A stretch of 64,000 nt of DNA from Membranipora membranacea (Eukaryota; Bryozoa; Gymnolaemata; Cheilostomatida; Membraniporidae): positions 5,952,001 through 6,016,000 of the forward strand of contig OU612069.1 of NCBI GenBank assembly GCA_914767715.1, given 5' to 3'. The notes beneath the pieces were generated by a model. The model made no database searches and was not told the origin of the DNA. It worked only from the letters and a program-made list of their open reading frames with translations. The translations under genes and the position numbers were made by a program. Shown piece by piece: positions 11,404 through 23,379 of the stretch. Within the stretch, counting starts at the first letter, position 1. Every line of letters begins with the position of its first letter.

Positions 11404-11596
11404 ACAAAACCGAAGACTAAAACAGGCGCAATAGGAGCAGTGTCCATGATGTCTCCTCAGCCTTTGATGAGTTTGATAGTAAGCTGAGAAACTTTCTACT
11501 TTATGAATCTTCAAATGAGAATAAGAGAGCTACCACACCTACGTCTCACCCTCATACACCCGGCAACTATACCTACATCTCAAAATCCCACAACCG
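11404..11596 (+). pseudogene. exon of the broken AT-hook-like gene
   Basis: Acceptor TTCTTTCTCTTTGCTGCAG and donor CCG|GTAGTT. Reading with two starting bases gives KTED, a TAA at 11418-11420, then NRRNRSSVHDVSSAFDEF and on to TPGNYTYISKSHN. It ends with two bases (CG) that join the A of the next exon as Arg. The stop is one C-to-T change away from Gln (CAA). No domain recognised. Confidence 0.45.
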
Positions 11597-11925
11597 GTAG
11601 TTATTTGTTTTTATATGTGTCGTATGAAGCGGGCATTGATTTTAGGAGATATCTGCTCACAACTAAAGGAACGACAATTAAAATTAATCTTTACTTGCTG
11701 CATCGCCTGCTTGGTAAGCTGTATAAGTAAATCGAATATCAAATGAATGGACTAACTGGAGGAATACAAGGTGGCTTGTACATTTTAATATGCCAAATCT
11801 TTAAGAAGGTGAATTCTGACACGGATAGCGTGTTTCTGTGATTTTATTCATACTGATACCTTGACTCAGCAGAAAATGATGAGATGAGAGGTGGTAGTGA
11901 CGGAAGATTGTTCTTCAGTTGACAG

Positions 11926-12037
11926 AGAAAAGAAAGAATCTCCAGATACAGCCTTCTATCAACATGTCACGGCATGTCCAAGTCTGTCTGTACCAGAAAA
12001 TCGCTCAATACCAAAACCCCACAACAAAAACCAGCGC
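11926..12037 (+). CDS. exon of the broken AT-hook-like gene
   Basis: Acceptor TTCTTCAGTTGACAG and donor CGC|GTAAGT. One leading base, then 37 codons: EKKESPDTAFYQHVTACPS followed by LSVPENRSIPKPHNKNQR. It ends in phase 0, matching the next exon at 12430. No domain recognised. Confidence 0.45.
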
Positions 12038-12429
12038 GTAAGTTGGTGGTTTATTCTTGCAAGGATGTAAAGAAGGAGATAAAATATTAGATGCGCAGCC
12101 TTTTTGGCTTCCTGCTTCAACAATTGACAAGGTCACGTTTTAAAAAATGGAACTGCCTCCGGTATTTTTATTGGTAGCGTTGGCAAAGAATTTTATCTTT
12201 TGTCACGTTTTTGATTTTGATACGGGATATTTTAGTGAGTTTTAAAGGGCAAACAAGGTTTCGCAGCAATACATTAATTGTTAGTAAATCATATGCTAGG
12301 CAGCATCAGCTTTGTGCATTCTATTTGTATTCTATTTTAGCTGAGTTTGAGTACCTGATAGATGAACTGTTTCACAAAAATTATGACAGAATAATCATCC
12401 GAATTAGACTCTGTTTTTTCCCTATGCAG

Positions 12430-12636
12430 AAGGTGCAATCTGCTATTAATCCTCGGGTTTGGTCTATACAATCAAGAAGAAAATCTCAATCCATCGTAGA
12501 TGAACTTAGCTTGGCCTCGCTCGGCTATACATATTGGAGTGAGGGTAGTGATAGGTCCCCCATTCCCGGATCTACGCAAAACTATCGAGAGAGAGTCTTA
12601 TATCCCACAATGCAGTTCATACTCAGCTCAGGATGA
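12430..12636 (+). CDS. probable last exon of the broken AT-hook-like gene
   Basis: A long polypyrimidine acceptor (CTCTGTTTTTTCCCTATGCAG) precedes an open frame in phase 0: KVQSAINPRVWSIQSRRKSQ, then SIVDELSLASLGYTYWSEGS, ending at TGA 12634-12636 after QFILSSG. The frame is also open upstream of the acceptor by chance. A donor within the exon cannot be excluded, so the end is provisional. Confidence 0.4.
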   Translation, partial: KVQSAINPRVWSIQSRRKSQSIVDELSLASLGYTYWSEGSDRSPIPGSTQNYRERVLYPTMQFILSSG

Positions 12637-14049
12637 TGATGATGTCAATCAACAGTGTTTCATGCAGGTGGAGTTATGATATAACAACAATTAGAACATA
12701 TCTTACCTTTCAAGTCCCGTATCCTAAGATAGGCATAGTGACTCCATTACCCAATGTAGCGTCTCCATGCCAAGCTGTCGGATTGCTCGTCGAATCATTA
12801 TTTATTATTGGAGGGATTAATCTAAAGAAAACTTCACCCTGTCTTTCCACAAAATTGAGGGAGGTTGAAAACCCAGGTTAGGCTCAATAGCAGGTTCACC
12901 TCTGCTGGGAGTTTGACAGAGCTTGTTATTACAGTATATATACATCAGTGACTTGTTATTATGGTGACCTGTCATATTAATTTTTAACTAGCCCCTATAT
13001 AAATAAAAAAAAGGTACTCCCAATATACCTGCTGTACTTGAGATCTATCTCTACTCAGCTAACAATAACAAAAGTATCAAATCCCACTGGTTCAAGATTT
13101 AAGAATATTCGTACCATAGCTCTCAGCCTACGATGGTGAACTACTCATGTTACATATAATACCAACAACCTGCATTCTCTGCACAGGCTATTTATATAGT
13201 AATATCACATTGAACATGAATTCTGTTCCAGATAGGTGCAAACATAACACTTAATCAAATACAAAATTATATTAATACAAGAAGTAACAGAAAGCAAGTA
13301 AATTATCACTTGCCTAATTTCTATGCTGGCACAAAGAACAACATATTATCTACATCCAGACAGTATAAATATCTTAGCCTTATCAAGTGGCTAATTTCTT
13401 TGTTTTGGGGAAACAACCAAAAAAAAACTGCCGCGTGACAAGGCTTATCCGAACAGTAAACGATACAAAACTTAGATAATATAAGTACAAGGAGTTATCC
13501 TCTCTCATGCAGAGAGAAGATAAGTGCTATAACAACAGTCACAAAATGACAATTAGAGGGATGAAAAGCGATATAGATTGTGATGATCATTTTTGGTAGT
13601 CTACAGCCATACATTCGTAACATATGTAGGAGACTACCCTACAGGAAAAACATGTTTGGTGTGAATTAAATTTCGCAATTTTGGCGACCTAGAATATCGC
13701 TAATAATTTATTCCACCAAAAAATTGATCCAAAAAGGAAGAAAAAAAAAAAAAATCCGAAAAAAAAGGTATAAGTTATCTTCTCTTTTTAGCGAGTGGAC
13801 AACTTCGCTAAACTTTTATTCCTCTAAATCACACATGAGAGGGCAAGTCGCGAAAGTAAGTTTCACCAAACATTTCTTCCCGTGGGGTAATCCGCCATTG
13901 TTAACTGTGACAGAAGAAAAAAAAGTTTATGCAGTACAAATAACCAATTGATAAGCACAGTCTATAACATGGTGTATCTACTTTCAAGATAACCCGACAC
14001 GCTAATGAATAGTTGAGGTGCTTACTTCTCTTAATAATGTGTGAGACAG
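12637..14049. other. intergenic stretch between convergent genes, no gene recognised
   Basis: AT-rich, with a long A tract near 13739-13768. A TTTATT at about 13816 would read AATAAA on the minus strand and could serve as a distal poly(A) signal for the ROCO-caspase gene, though it lies more than 200 bp past the stop. No coding or RNA feature is evident. Confidence 0.35.
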
Positions 14050-15120
14050 TCAGTGCTTATATTGCCTTTGGGTAGCCAAGCTTTTTAGGAGACTCTCCTT
14101 TGTATGCTTGGATCTTCGTAGAGGACCTGTACTGCTCACTACAGGAGGAAGAACAAGGTTCTTCTGAAGTGTATTCCGCGATTCTGGAGACTGATCATAC
14201 TTGTCTCCTTCATTCTCCTTCATGCCCATGACAGCATTGGTAACCATCTCATTTATGGTTGTCTTCCCATCAGCCTTAGCAAACTGCCTGGCTATGGCTC
14301 CAGTAAGAGCTCCTCTGACAGCCATCTCTCCAACCACTGTTGACATCAGTAGCAGTGTATGAGGCCTCTTTAGTACGACATGGTCAACCTCATTTGATTT
14401 ACCTTCCTTTGCATCAGAATGGCATGTTGAAGGTCCTGCTGCTTGTGTAGGGTTGTAATATTGGCAGGCCTGAACTATGGCAATCTACAATGTGTATTAT
14501 ATTATATCGATTGACTACAAATATTTTGAAAGTATGATTTAGTGTGCAACCGTAGTTACAATTCTATTTTGTTTGATAGTCAACAGATGGTTATTATTCG
14601 AATGAGAAGTTATCACATCATCAGCCCATGCCACATATTGATCCATTTTTTCGATCATCAGCATGTTTGCTGCCGTGGAGTATTGAAGAATGAATACATA
14701 CCATTGGGACTTGCTCAGACAACTTATTATCTAGTATCTGTAGAACATCAGTGATGGGGATATGCGAGCCATTGCAGCCATACAGCATTCCGGCTTTTCC
14801 ATGGGTCATGATGGATATGACAAGAAGGGAGATTCCTTGGGATGGAAGCTCAGCAATTCTGGGACGCAGGTCTAATGCACTTTTCCATTCTATCTTCTGA
14901 GTCTCGCATCCTGCTGCGACTAGGCTGTCAGCCATTTTATTAGCTTCATCTTCAGCATCAGGTCTATTCTCGGTGTTGAACAGCACCAGACCGTACCTCT
15001 TCATATGATCTTGATGATGTGGTATGATGTACTGGTCACTCTGAACAAATAGTCGATTGATGTCGTTAGCGTCTAATGGATGCTTCTCTATGAGCTCCTT
15101 CAGTATCTGTGACTTGTCAC
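14050..15120 (-). CDS. caspase-like (peptidase C14) domain, last two exons of the ROCO-caspase gene
   Basis: Two exons, 15120-14702 and 14484-14050, separated by a phase-0 intron (donor ATG|GTATGT, acceptor ACACATTGTAG). The first encodes a linker ending IIPHHQDHMKR, then the p20-like core: YGLVLFNTENRPDAEDEANK, a beta strand SLLVISIMTHG with the putative catalytic His, and GKAGMLYGCNG. The second opens with IAIVQACQYY, the catalytic-Cys loop (QACQY in place of the usual QACRG). It continues through a Lys/Glu-rich interdomain segment to a p10-like part, PHTLLLMSTVVGEMAVRG and GALTGAIARQF, and ends LATQRQYKH at TGA 14050-14052. Both catalytic residues are present, so protease activity is plausible. 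No CARD or DED precedes it; phases join it to the COR domain upstream. Confidence 0.85.
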
Positions 15121-15641
15121 CTGGTTAAAATTAGAATTCAAGTCCAAGAGATATAGACAACCTGCAGCTTCCATTCTATTGTATATATAGCATTTTACAA
15201 TTGTAGATTTTAATATTTAAATGAGATATATATATGATTGTGACATATAAACTCATATTTAAGACGAGTGGTTGTCATCATTAGTATGCATTGATGTACC
15301 CAACAAATATCTCTGCTAGCTGTGCAACTTGGTGTCACATTACAGTAATGTCAGTTGTAGCACCTTACCACTGACTTCAGATATAATGATAACCATAAAA
15401 CATATATAACTTGAATCAAATTAGCAGACTTTTGTTAGAGAGCCATAGTTGGCTAGATCAAATTTTGTTGATTTGCTTGATTTTCAAGTTTCTCCCATTT
15501 ATGGTCACACTAAGATGATCACACATAATACGTAATATAATGTAATATATAGATGTAATACAACAACTTTTAATGGATAAAAACTGATTAAACATGTACT
15601 AAGTTTTATAAATTTTAATTCAAATTAATTCGGAAACTTAC

Positions 15642-15707
15642 TTGATAAGACAAGCTTTGATATGTAGCCTTGAAGTTCAGTATGACCAGCCTCTGTTATG
15701 CTTGAGC
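15642..15707 (-). CDS. 66-nt linker exon between COR and caspase domains
   Basis: Acceptor ATATTTTAG and donor CAA|GTAAGT on the minus strand. Two leading bases complete the split codon left by the Roc-COR exon. Then SSITEAGHTELQGYISKLVL plus Ser is encoded, and one base (A) is left to join GT of the caspase exon as Ser. This phase agreement on both sides is the main evidence that the caspase domain belongs to the same gene as the Roc-COR exon. Confidence 0.7.
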
Positions 15708-15937
15708 CTAAAATATTCGCAAAGAATCATTGATAATAAAATGAGTTTTCCATGCACACAAAAATCAGTGTCTGGGAGGGCTGCTGAAGAGGGGGTTCAA
15801 GGTAGGTAAGCAGCTGTAGTGGCTGGAGCACAGGGAGATGGTGCTTCAAGTTCATTTTATTAAAGTAATTTGCCTTTTCCATGCCAATAAAGATACTTTA
15901 CACTATGATAATACATATTTTTAGGACTTTTACATAC

Positions 15938-17886
15938 ATGGTTTCATGAGTGGTTGTGGAACAAGTCGGTTCTCTTTGTTCTGCACTTCCTTTCTGCAGA
16001 CAAACTTCTCATATCCGGTAAAGCTGGGAGCTTTTTCTCTAGAACTATCTGGAACATCCTCTTGGTACCAATCAGGATCAACAGCTGTTTGTGGGTCTAG
16101 TTTGATAGTTAGTAGGCAGTGAGAACAGTAGAAGACACTCTCATAACGAACTCCTTTCCAGACAGATTTGAGTTCGGTGGTGAGCTTTCTCAGGGTCGAA
16201 ATCTGCTCTTCTCTCGCTTCACAGAGGCTTTTCTGAGGTGTCAGAGTGATTAGAGTGACACGCTTTTCACCTGCATTGTGAAGGAGGTGTTCGATTATCC
16301 CATTACTCTTGGTCACAGTAGCACCATTCCCACCTGCCTCTGGAAAGTTTGAAGGATTAGAATTCATGTCTAGATAGACGGCAGTGATGAGGGAGAAGAT
16401 GTAGCTGGGTATGGGTAGACCGCGGAGATGAAGATCGACCTTCAACGGCACCAGTTGATCGTACACTTCAGGGGCTGTTATTGTTCGGCTGGCAAAATAC
16501 GGTATAATGTATTTCTGATTGCTTATTGCAGCATTTGAACCGCATTGATGCACAAGATGAAATGTTCTTAGGATTTCGATGGACACATCGGCAGGGAGTT
16601 GGGATTCTTGCCCTAAGAGGTGTAGAAGCAGAGGTGCATCCATCACTCCTGTGTCATTGAATGTGTCTATCATCTCTACATATCTGCTCTTCTCTATGGT
16701 TTTTCCGTCAACAAGAGAAAACGGAGTAAATTTATCTAGCCTTTTGTACCAGGATTCCTCTTTTGTGTGGTTGTATAGTACTTCTATCACACTTGTTATG
16801 ACTTTAGAGCGATGGAATATAAAGTTTGATAGCTTGTTTAGTCTCCTGAACCACATTATTTGACTTATTTCATGAAGATACTCGAGAGTGACATGTCCTT
16901 TATCATCAGGGAATTCTTTCTCTATTTCAGACAGGGTGAGCATGGGCTTGTCAGAGTGTTGGACTAGCTTCTGTAGTATTCGATACCAGCTACCGGGAAT
17001 CTCAGTGATTAATCCTGCGCCAGCTGCTATGATAGCATTTTTCAGCTTGTCGATTTCAGGCTGTCCGGATGTCTTCGAGAAGTGATGGATGTCACAAGGC
17101 CTTATCAGGACTTCTGAGGTGTTGGCGAAGCTGGTCATGGTGAAGATCGGGTTAGAGTCCTTTTTCTGTTCGACATTATTTTCTGCTTGAATTATACGTT
17201 GGCGCAATTTCTCAGTCACTTTGAGCAGTTGATGAGTCGTCTGTTCAACCTTATCAGGTATACTGTCACAGTGAGTGAGGACTACTACAGGTCTTTTCAG
17301 TTGAGGACACGCAATGTAGAGGTGGGATAACCACTCAATACAAAGCTCTTTACAGGCAGATTCCTCACCTTTCTCTGAAACTAATCTTTCAAACTCAGCA
17401 ATGTCTATCACTAGCAGCGGCACACATTTTCTTCTAAAAGTCAGTCTATAGGAAAATTGGTAGATCTTCTGGCCTCCGAAGTCAGTAAAGAGTATTTTTG
17501 ATTTCTCGTCAGCTTTCGCCTCGCTCATTTCAAACACTTTAGTGGCAGCATCCAATTTCCCCTCATCAGAATCGCGTTCCGTCAGCACCCTTTTGTTTGC
17601 TTGCACACTGTTAACAAGGCTTGTTTTACCAGCTCTGCTTTTCCCTATGACAGTGACAGGTATAAGTCTCTGATTACTGGCTTTCTCAATATGGAGGTCA
17701 TGAATGTACTTTCTCACAGCTTCTACACCTTGCTTACAGACACCTAGTGGTGGAGATGTTAGAGAAGCACAGTTATCACACTCTACTTTTTCTAATGTGG
17801 GGATACTGAATAAGCTCTCGGGGATGGTTGTGAGAGATCTGTTATACTTGATATCCAAAGACTTCAGATTAATCAGCTGGCTGATG
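15938..17886 (-). CDS. LRR-Roc-COR (ROCO family GTPase) central exon
   Basis: A 1949-nt exon (acceptor TTCTGTTCTTTTGCAG, donor CAT|GTATGT) with about 649 codons and no interruption. Residues 1-50 are an LRR pair (ISQLINLKSLDIKYNRSLTT..) matching the upstream cassettes. Residues about 75-270 form a Roc GTPase: P-loop GKSRAGKTS (82-90), DFGGQ switch motif (136-140) and THCD (205-208). Residues about 290-640 are a COR domain, from IPGSWYRILQKLV to a Cys-containing end (FYCSHCLLTIK). ROCO proteins use Roc-COR as a nucleotide-dependent dimer switch. There is no kinase or death domain: the frame instead passes through a short linker exon into a caspase domain. Starts in phase 2 with the C of a split Ser codon, exactly what the LRR cassette exons supply. 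Confidence 0.9.
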
Positions 17887-20800
17887 CTGCAAAAGAACAG
17901 AAGATAAAGTGTATTGTGTGAGAAGGTAAAACTGGTCATCTGGTAATCATCTTATTCAGAGGGGAAAATGCTGGGAAGAGAGGGATGTGGCAAAGTATGC
18001 TGAATCGTTGGGCAAGTAGAACCTTCCTACATCTTCTTTATAGAAAATTTTATATACGTGTTTCTGTAATATTCATCAAGACCAGACGATATTAGACTTC
18101 ATTAACTTTAACCTCAAAAACATTTCTGAGATAAACTCATCTAGGCTCAACATTATCTGTAAGTATTTAAAAACTTATAGTGGATGGATTCGAGGAAGAG
18201 ACACAGGGGTCAGTGAATATCAACTTTCTGTACTCCGCTTGAATGCTGCATAGCTACTGATCAGTAACAGCTCATAAAATTGTGACTGGATGACGTTGTG
18301 TCATTTCATCCAAGAAATGAGGCCAAAATGGCTGTTTTTACGAAAGTGGGTGGCTGAGCTGATATGTGATGACGTAATGGAGTCATTTGCCCAATAATCA
18401 ACTTATTTGGCAGATCAAGCAATATTTATCAAGCTGGTCTACATTGCCATACAGAGCAGCACCAACCTTTCTCGCACTATTAACAACAGTCCAAGGCAGT
18501 GAATATCATCAAAAAACTGTATTGATTTGATAACTGCTGGCCTGATTTAACCTGGGGTGTATTGCTATGTAGGCGAATTAAGATTTTCAATCCAAGAATA
18601 TTTCTTGCCAAAGTTATTGTTATTATTATAATTACCAAATTACGTGGCTGTTATTATAGGATATATAGGATTTTCAAGTGGGAGATGTGGAGTGAAAGTC
18701 ATCACAAATATTTTCCTGAATTAATATTAAAAAATTATGGTTGTGATAAAATTATGGTTATTAAAGTATTGTACAACTATCGGTTAGCAACTGTGGCGTT
18801 TGCTTATTTAAGCCTGCACAACAAGAATAAGTACTATTTCTAACAGCATGATAAGAGCGTTTGAATTTGTAAGAACAGAATGCCTAATTTGGCAATACGT
18901 GGGCGTAGACTTGTGATACAGATAGTAGTTTGAACTTGATCTGTGCTATATTTATCTTATTGGATTAATGAGTATTGCCCTTCATGTTAATTGAAGAAGA
19001 CAAGTCAATAGAGCGATCAAGATGTAAGGTCAGTTTACCCTGTATACTCAACAAAGTTTGAAAAGGTTACAGTCCAGTAGATCTAGGATAGGCAAGATGT
19101 ATTCCATCCCATAGAAACCTGGGTAAAGTAGATATTTCATGTCAGCTTGGAAAAGCTCTGTTGGGGTATGTACTGAATGCCGATAAACTGCAAAACCAAC
19201 ATGAGGAGCATAGAGCACCATTGAAAAGTGCTGCTTTGCACCCTCAAGGATTATTACTTTCCCTATATTATTTATAGATCAGTCTTTGAGAATTGGCACC
19301 GGTATTGTAATATTTCAGACAGTTTAAATGACACATAATATTATATCATACCTAATTTAAATTCGGCAAATTGCAATTCAAATCTGTATGCAGCATTAAT
19401 TTGAAGAGTTTTAAGATATAACATCATTTGCTGGTGTCTTGCTGAACATTGTTCCAGTATGTTGTTACACATCTTGCAAAATACTATTTCCAAGATGGTA
19501 TAGAAACATTGCGGCAGCAGAAATCATATCCCGTTACACTCATGCTATTGGTTGAGAGGACAATCCAATGCTCTCATATTATTGGAATGAGAAGTGTCAC
19601 CATTATGATGAGAGAAAGCACTGAACGTTGTGACAGTTTTATGAAAAAACATTACCACAATGCATCTCATTTTGAACATTATCAGTGGCTATGAGGTGGT
19701 TGTCACAGCATTATAAAACAAACTTCATGAGATGATCATAAAATAATGCTGTAGTGATGGAAGAACTGTGATGCTATAACATTGTTAAAATTGAATACTT
19801 TTTGATAGCATGATCATAACATCATGAAAGTGCTAATTATAAGCTGTATTCTCACATTTAGCAGTGATGTATCATCATGTCAAAAATAATTTTTGACTAA
19901 TACTAAGAAGCAAAGATTCTGCTATAACTGAATCTGAACATTGTGATTACCATTCTGTATCCTATTAGACAATAACCCAATCCTATCATTTACACACCAT
20001 GTAATACTTGAAAAATTTGTATGCGATACGATGTTACAATGTTCACCGTTTGCTGGGTTTTTGACCTTCATTTTTTAACAAGAAGTCAAACAGTTTTTAG
20101 GTTATGGAATATAGGGATCACAAAAATTCTCAGGGATCAATATATTATTAGCATTTATAAACTTGGATTGTCAGCATTGTGATAGGTAAACTATAAAAAA
20201 ATCCTTTTCTTTTATATCTACTGGTAGGTACATATAACAATTGCCTTAAACAAACTGCTCACATGGATTTGTAAATAAAAGGCAATATCTCCTTGTCTAG
20301 CATACTCAGCAAGTCATCATGGAAAAGGTAATAAAACTGCCAACACAGGTCTCCAAAATTTAAATTCACACTTCCGCTTTTGAATTTTACTAATCGCAGT
20401 CACGTAGATATGTTGGTGGTTGGTTGTTTGACTGATCTAAATAGAACAGCTTTATTTTCAGTTTTAACGCTTTGTATATTTGGTATTTATTACAAGTCAT
20501 TGCCATCATCTTAAGGGCAAATCCTCCACCTGTACTATTTAAATATTTACAAACATATCCAACTGTCAACAAATAGTCCATTGAAATAATGAAAGTGAAA
20601 GATTTGAAAGAGTTCCAAAAAAGTCGCCACCTCCATAAATGGGGTGCAATCATAGACTTGATTATAAACCTAGACATGACACTATATGGATAGTGAGGCA
20701 CTAAGGGACTTAATTGTGGGCAACAAACGTCATTGGAAGGTGTAGAAGCAATGATGCTATCATTGATTTTCCGTCCACAATGCACGTTTTTTAATCATAA

Positions 20801-22987
20801 CTAGATCAATTTCGATCGGATTTTGAGTTTGAAAATTACAATATATTTGGCAGCTTATCTCATTTACGGCAAAACAGATTTGGAAGTCAGTGACCTGTTA
20901 CCCCACAAACTTGATATACATATAGAAAGTCTTTTGTTCTGCTACACAAAATCCACAAGAAATTTAGAAGAATAGAAACAAAAGACAGTGGATATTCTAG
21001 TTTGTATCAACTGTTGTGTCATTTGATTGAAAGCCCAGCAATTTTGAATTCGGCACCCTATACTAGAATTGAATGTAAATGCTAATTTCATGTATTTAAT
21101 TTGGCCCTCACATCGATTCCACACCAAAATATGGAAACATAGTGATTTTGAAAAATAATTTCGATGGGCAAAAACTGTTGCTAAACTGAACTAATACTAG
21201 GCAAAAGTAATTGATAAAAATTTATGCAGCAGCAGTGAATTTTTGTCAATTGTAACTTCAATAGCACCCGAAAATTAACAAGTGTTATTATTAATCCACA
21301 CAATTAAATTTCATTTTGATTCTGCAAGGGTTTGGTAGCTTTGGTCTTAGCCTTGTATGATATTTTTAAATATGCCTATCGTACACCATGCTCACTGAGC
21401 TAGAACTTTATCGACAGAGGACTTAGGAATAGGAGGTATAAAGTTTCCTTAGCAAAATTTTTTGAATTGATGATAATCCAGAGTGGCAGCATTTCACTCA
21501 GGATGGTAGCATTAGAGCTGCGACAATTTAGTATCCAACAGTTTCCTCTATTCTTTTTTCTCTATGATACTTTTGAATTTTTCGCCACAAGCTGGTATTG
21601 CTGGTATGTCGGGTAGATTCAGTAGTGAATTTGCCATAAGGGCTAGGGGACTTGACCCTACCAATTTTAAGTGTGTCAATTTTGAACAACCTCTTGTTTT
21701 TAATTACCAGGTGCCCAGAGGGCCTCATTGTGAGATTGGTTGGAATTATGAATGGATTACGCTGGTTTACTTGGTGCAATAGCCAATTGCAATAATTGTT
21801 CCCTTTGACTGCCCTTAAAAGAGGATTGCATCATGATATTCCTGTGACATAGAATGGTATGTAATGCATTTCCTATGTTTTTGCCTACAATCTGAGCAAT
21901 TGACTATAGCCAACGTCACTAGGCACTGATGTTCTTCATCCTTGATTTGGGTACACCAATCTACACATATTTAAAATTAAGACCAATAAAACGATGGTCT
22001 TTTATAAAAGAATTTGAATTTGAGTCCATAATTGCAAACAATATGATATGGTCTTCTACTCTATAGCTCATCTGCAGGAGTGAACTCTCAGTTATGTCTT
22101 TTCTCTTTACATGAGAGCTCCAATTCAGTGTTGATCAATGAAACTCAATATATGACAATTTTGGATTGTGTGCATGATTAATATTGCTAATATTGTTAAA
22201 TTGTTAATATTGAATCGTAATATAATTGCATATGTATGGGCTTTCATTTTCCTTGCGCCTATTTGAAGCGATGATGCACTAACTAAAATTATTTGCATTC
22301 AAAACCGGAGTTCCCTATTTTAAGTTTTCCTCAAAGGAACGTTGGTGTAATGGGGTCAGACCAATGTTGTCCCGACCACTTTTAGCGTCGCTATAGGGAA
22401 GAGCATCTCGCTTACTCAAAGGTACAACTGTTGCAAGCATCTGACTCACATGTTTGTTTCAGATATTAATAGGTATTTCTAGTGATGCAAGTTACTTGAC
22501 TTGGATGTGAAACTCAATTCATAATTGCTGACTAAAAATAAAGACTTAATATGTAAATATACATAATTAATCAAACTTGTTTTCTAGTGATGCATGTTAT
22601 GCGATTCAATTCATCAATTCATAGTGACATTTCACTCCACCCATAAATAATGTGGAATATTGACTAGCCTTAGCTCCTTACTGGTATAATTGTGAAGCAT
22701 TGATACTCGATGCATCAAAGACAGATGTTATGACAGTCTCCTATTTTGATTACGAGTTGATTTTCTCTAACTAATTTTTCAGGGCATGTTGTCCTCAAAC
22801 ATTCTGACAAATTTAAATATTTAGGAGTAATTATAAATAAAAATATGAGTTTTAAATCCCATGTCAATGAGATTAAACTAAACCTAACCCAGTCATAGCA
22901 AACTTTAAGATAAATCACCATACTTACAGGGCAGAAACTAATTGTACTAAAAATCTGATATACTACAGTTGCAAGCATCTGACTCAC
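17887..22987. repeat. intron of the ROCO-caspase gene, built of repeated segments
   Basis: Contains a segment at about 18370-18990 (with TGGAGTGAAAGTCATCACA at 18688) that recurs at about 28855, 34910, 40120, 48660, 52410, 56120 and 61480. A segment at about 19480-22140 recurs at about 43880-46440 and partly at 37200-38100. A segment from about 22090 accompanies every LRR exon. Small frames such as 19449-19694 recur with the repeats but show no domain. 17940-18370 looks unique, with nothing recognised. Confidence 0.7.
22784..22915 (+). pseudogene. LINE reverse-transcriptase remnant
   Basis: Plus-strand reading gives HSDKFKYLGVIINKNMSFKS followed by HVNEIKLNLTQS and a stop. This is the conserved YLGV-I-D/NK--SFK-H region after the RT palm. 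It lies just downstream (in gene sense) of the LRR exon and recurs near 42780, 51040, 54750 and 58380, with increasing damage. Confidence 0.6.
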
Positions 22988-23128
22988 CTGTCTGGAAGGC
23001 TGGTCAAGCCACAGATCCTCGCATCTATTCTCTTCAATGATGGAATTTCCCCCAATCCTGCAGGTAGTGTCTGTAGACCCTCATTCCAAGGAACCTCTAA
23101 CGACTCCAGTCTTGGCAGTTTGCAGATG
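22988..23128 (-). CDS. LRR cassette exon 1 (141 nt, two LRRs)
   Basis: Minus-strand exon with acceptor TTATTTATCCACCACAG and donor CAG|GTGAGT. It begins with C and ends with AG, phase 2 at both ends, so it splices to itself, to its sister exons or to the Roc-COR exon at 17886 without frame change. It encodes ICKLPRLESLEVPWNE, GLQTLPAGLGEIPSLKR and IDARICGLTSLPD: two leucine-rich repeats of 23-24 residues. It is nearest to the Roc-COR exon. Residues at the variable positions are E11, P13, W14, R33, R37 and I38 (numbered from the Ile). Confidence 0.8.
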
Positions 23129-23379
23129 CTGTGGTGGATAAATAACAGAATGTTAAAATACCATATAATACTGCTTGTTATTTGGTGGAGCAAACACAAT
23201 TGAACAACGCATTCTATTAATAGGAGAAAGTTTCAGATTGATCAATTAACCATGTAAGTTGTAACTATCAGATATAGAAGTTAGATGATTAAATGTATGC
23301 ATTTTTAATCCGGTGTCAAAGAGTTTAAGTGAGACCTAACTCAATCATAGCAAACATTGAGAGAAAACGTAAGTTTTTG

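Larger units (their letters stand above)
5225..12636 (+). pseudogene. broken multi-exon gene for a basic, AT-hook-like nuclear protein
   Basis: At least five plus-strand exons can be placed: 5225-5281; 6282 to about 6857, resuming at about 8891 to 10978; 11404-11596; 11926-12037; and 12430-12636. Most junctions have consensus splice sites and matching phases. The encoded protein is Ser/Asp/Pro-rich with basic clusters, a KRGRPAK AT-hook-like motif (about 10394) and KPRVSF, an RVxF-type PP1-docking motif (about 10506). This suggests a chromatin or mitotic-chromosome protein; assignment to the Ki-67/CDCA2 group would be speculation. In-frame stops at 9288, 9840, 10294, 10497 and 11418, frameshifts (near 6375, 10055, 10350-10390 and 10700) and a LINE inserted into the large exon argue for a pseudogene. 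A polymorphic or badly assembled gene is the alternative. Confidence 0.6.

Noticed and set aside
12633-12881. Open frame starting MMMMSINSVSC
   Set aside because: Overlaps the end of the preceding exon frame and has no domain or splice support; probably chance.
15121-15937. Death domain between COR and caspase
   Set aside because: The introns here show no helical-bundle frame, and the only exon with good splice sites is the 66-nt linker.
16579-17907. Plus-strand frames opposite the Roc-COR exon
   Set aside because: Antisense shadows of a clearly coding exon.
19449-19694. Open frame reading MLLVERTIQCSHIIGMRS.., repeated at 43874-44101
   Set aside because: It recurs only because the whole 2.6 kb segment is duplicated; no domain, no splice context, and similarity continues equally outside the frame.
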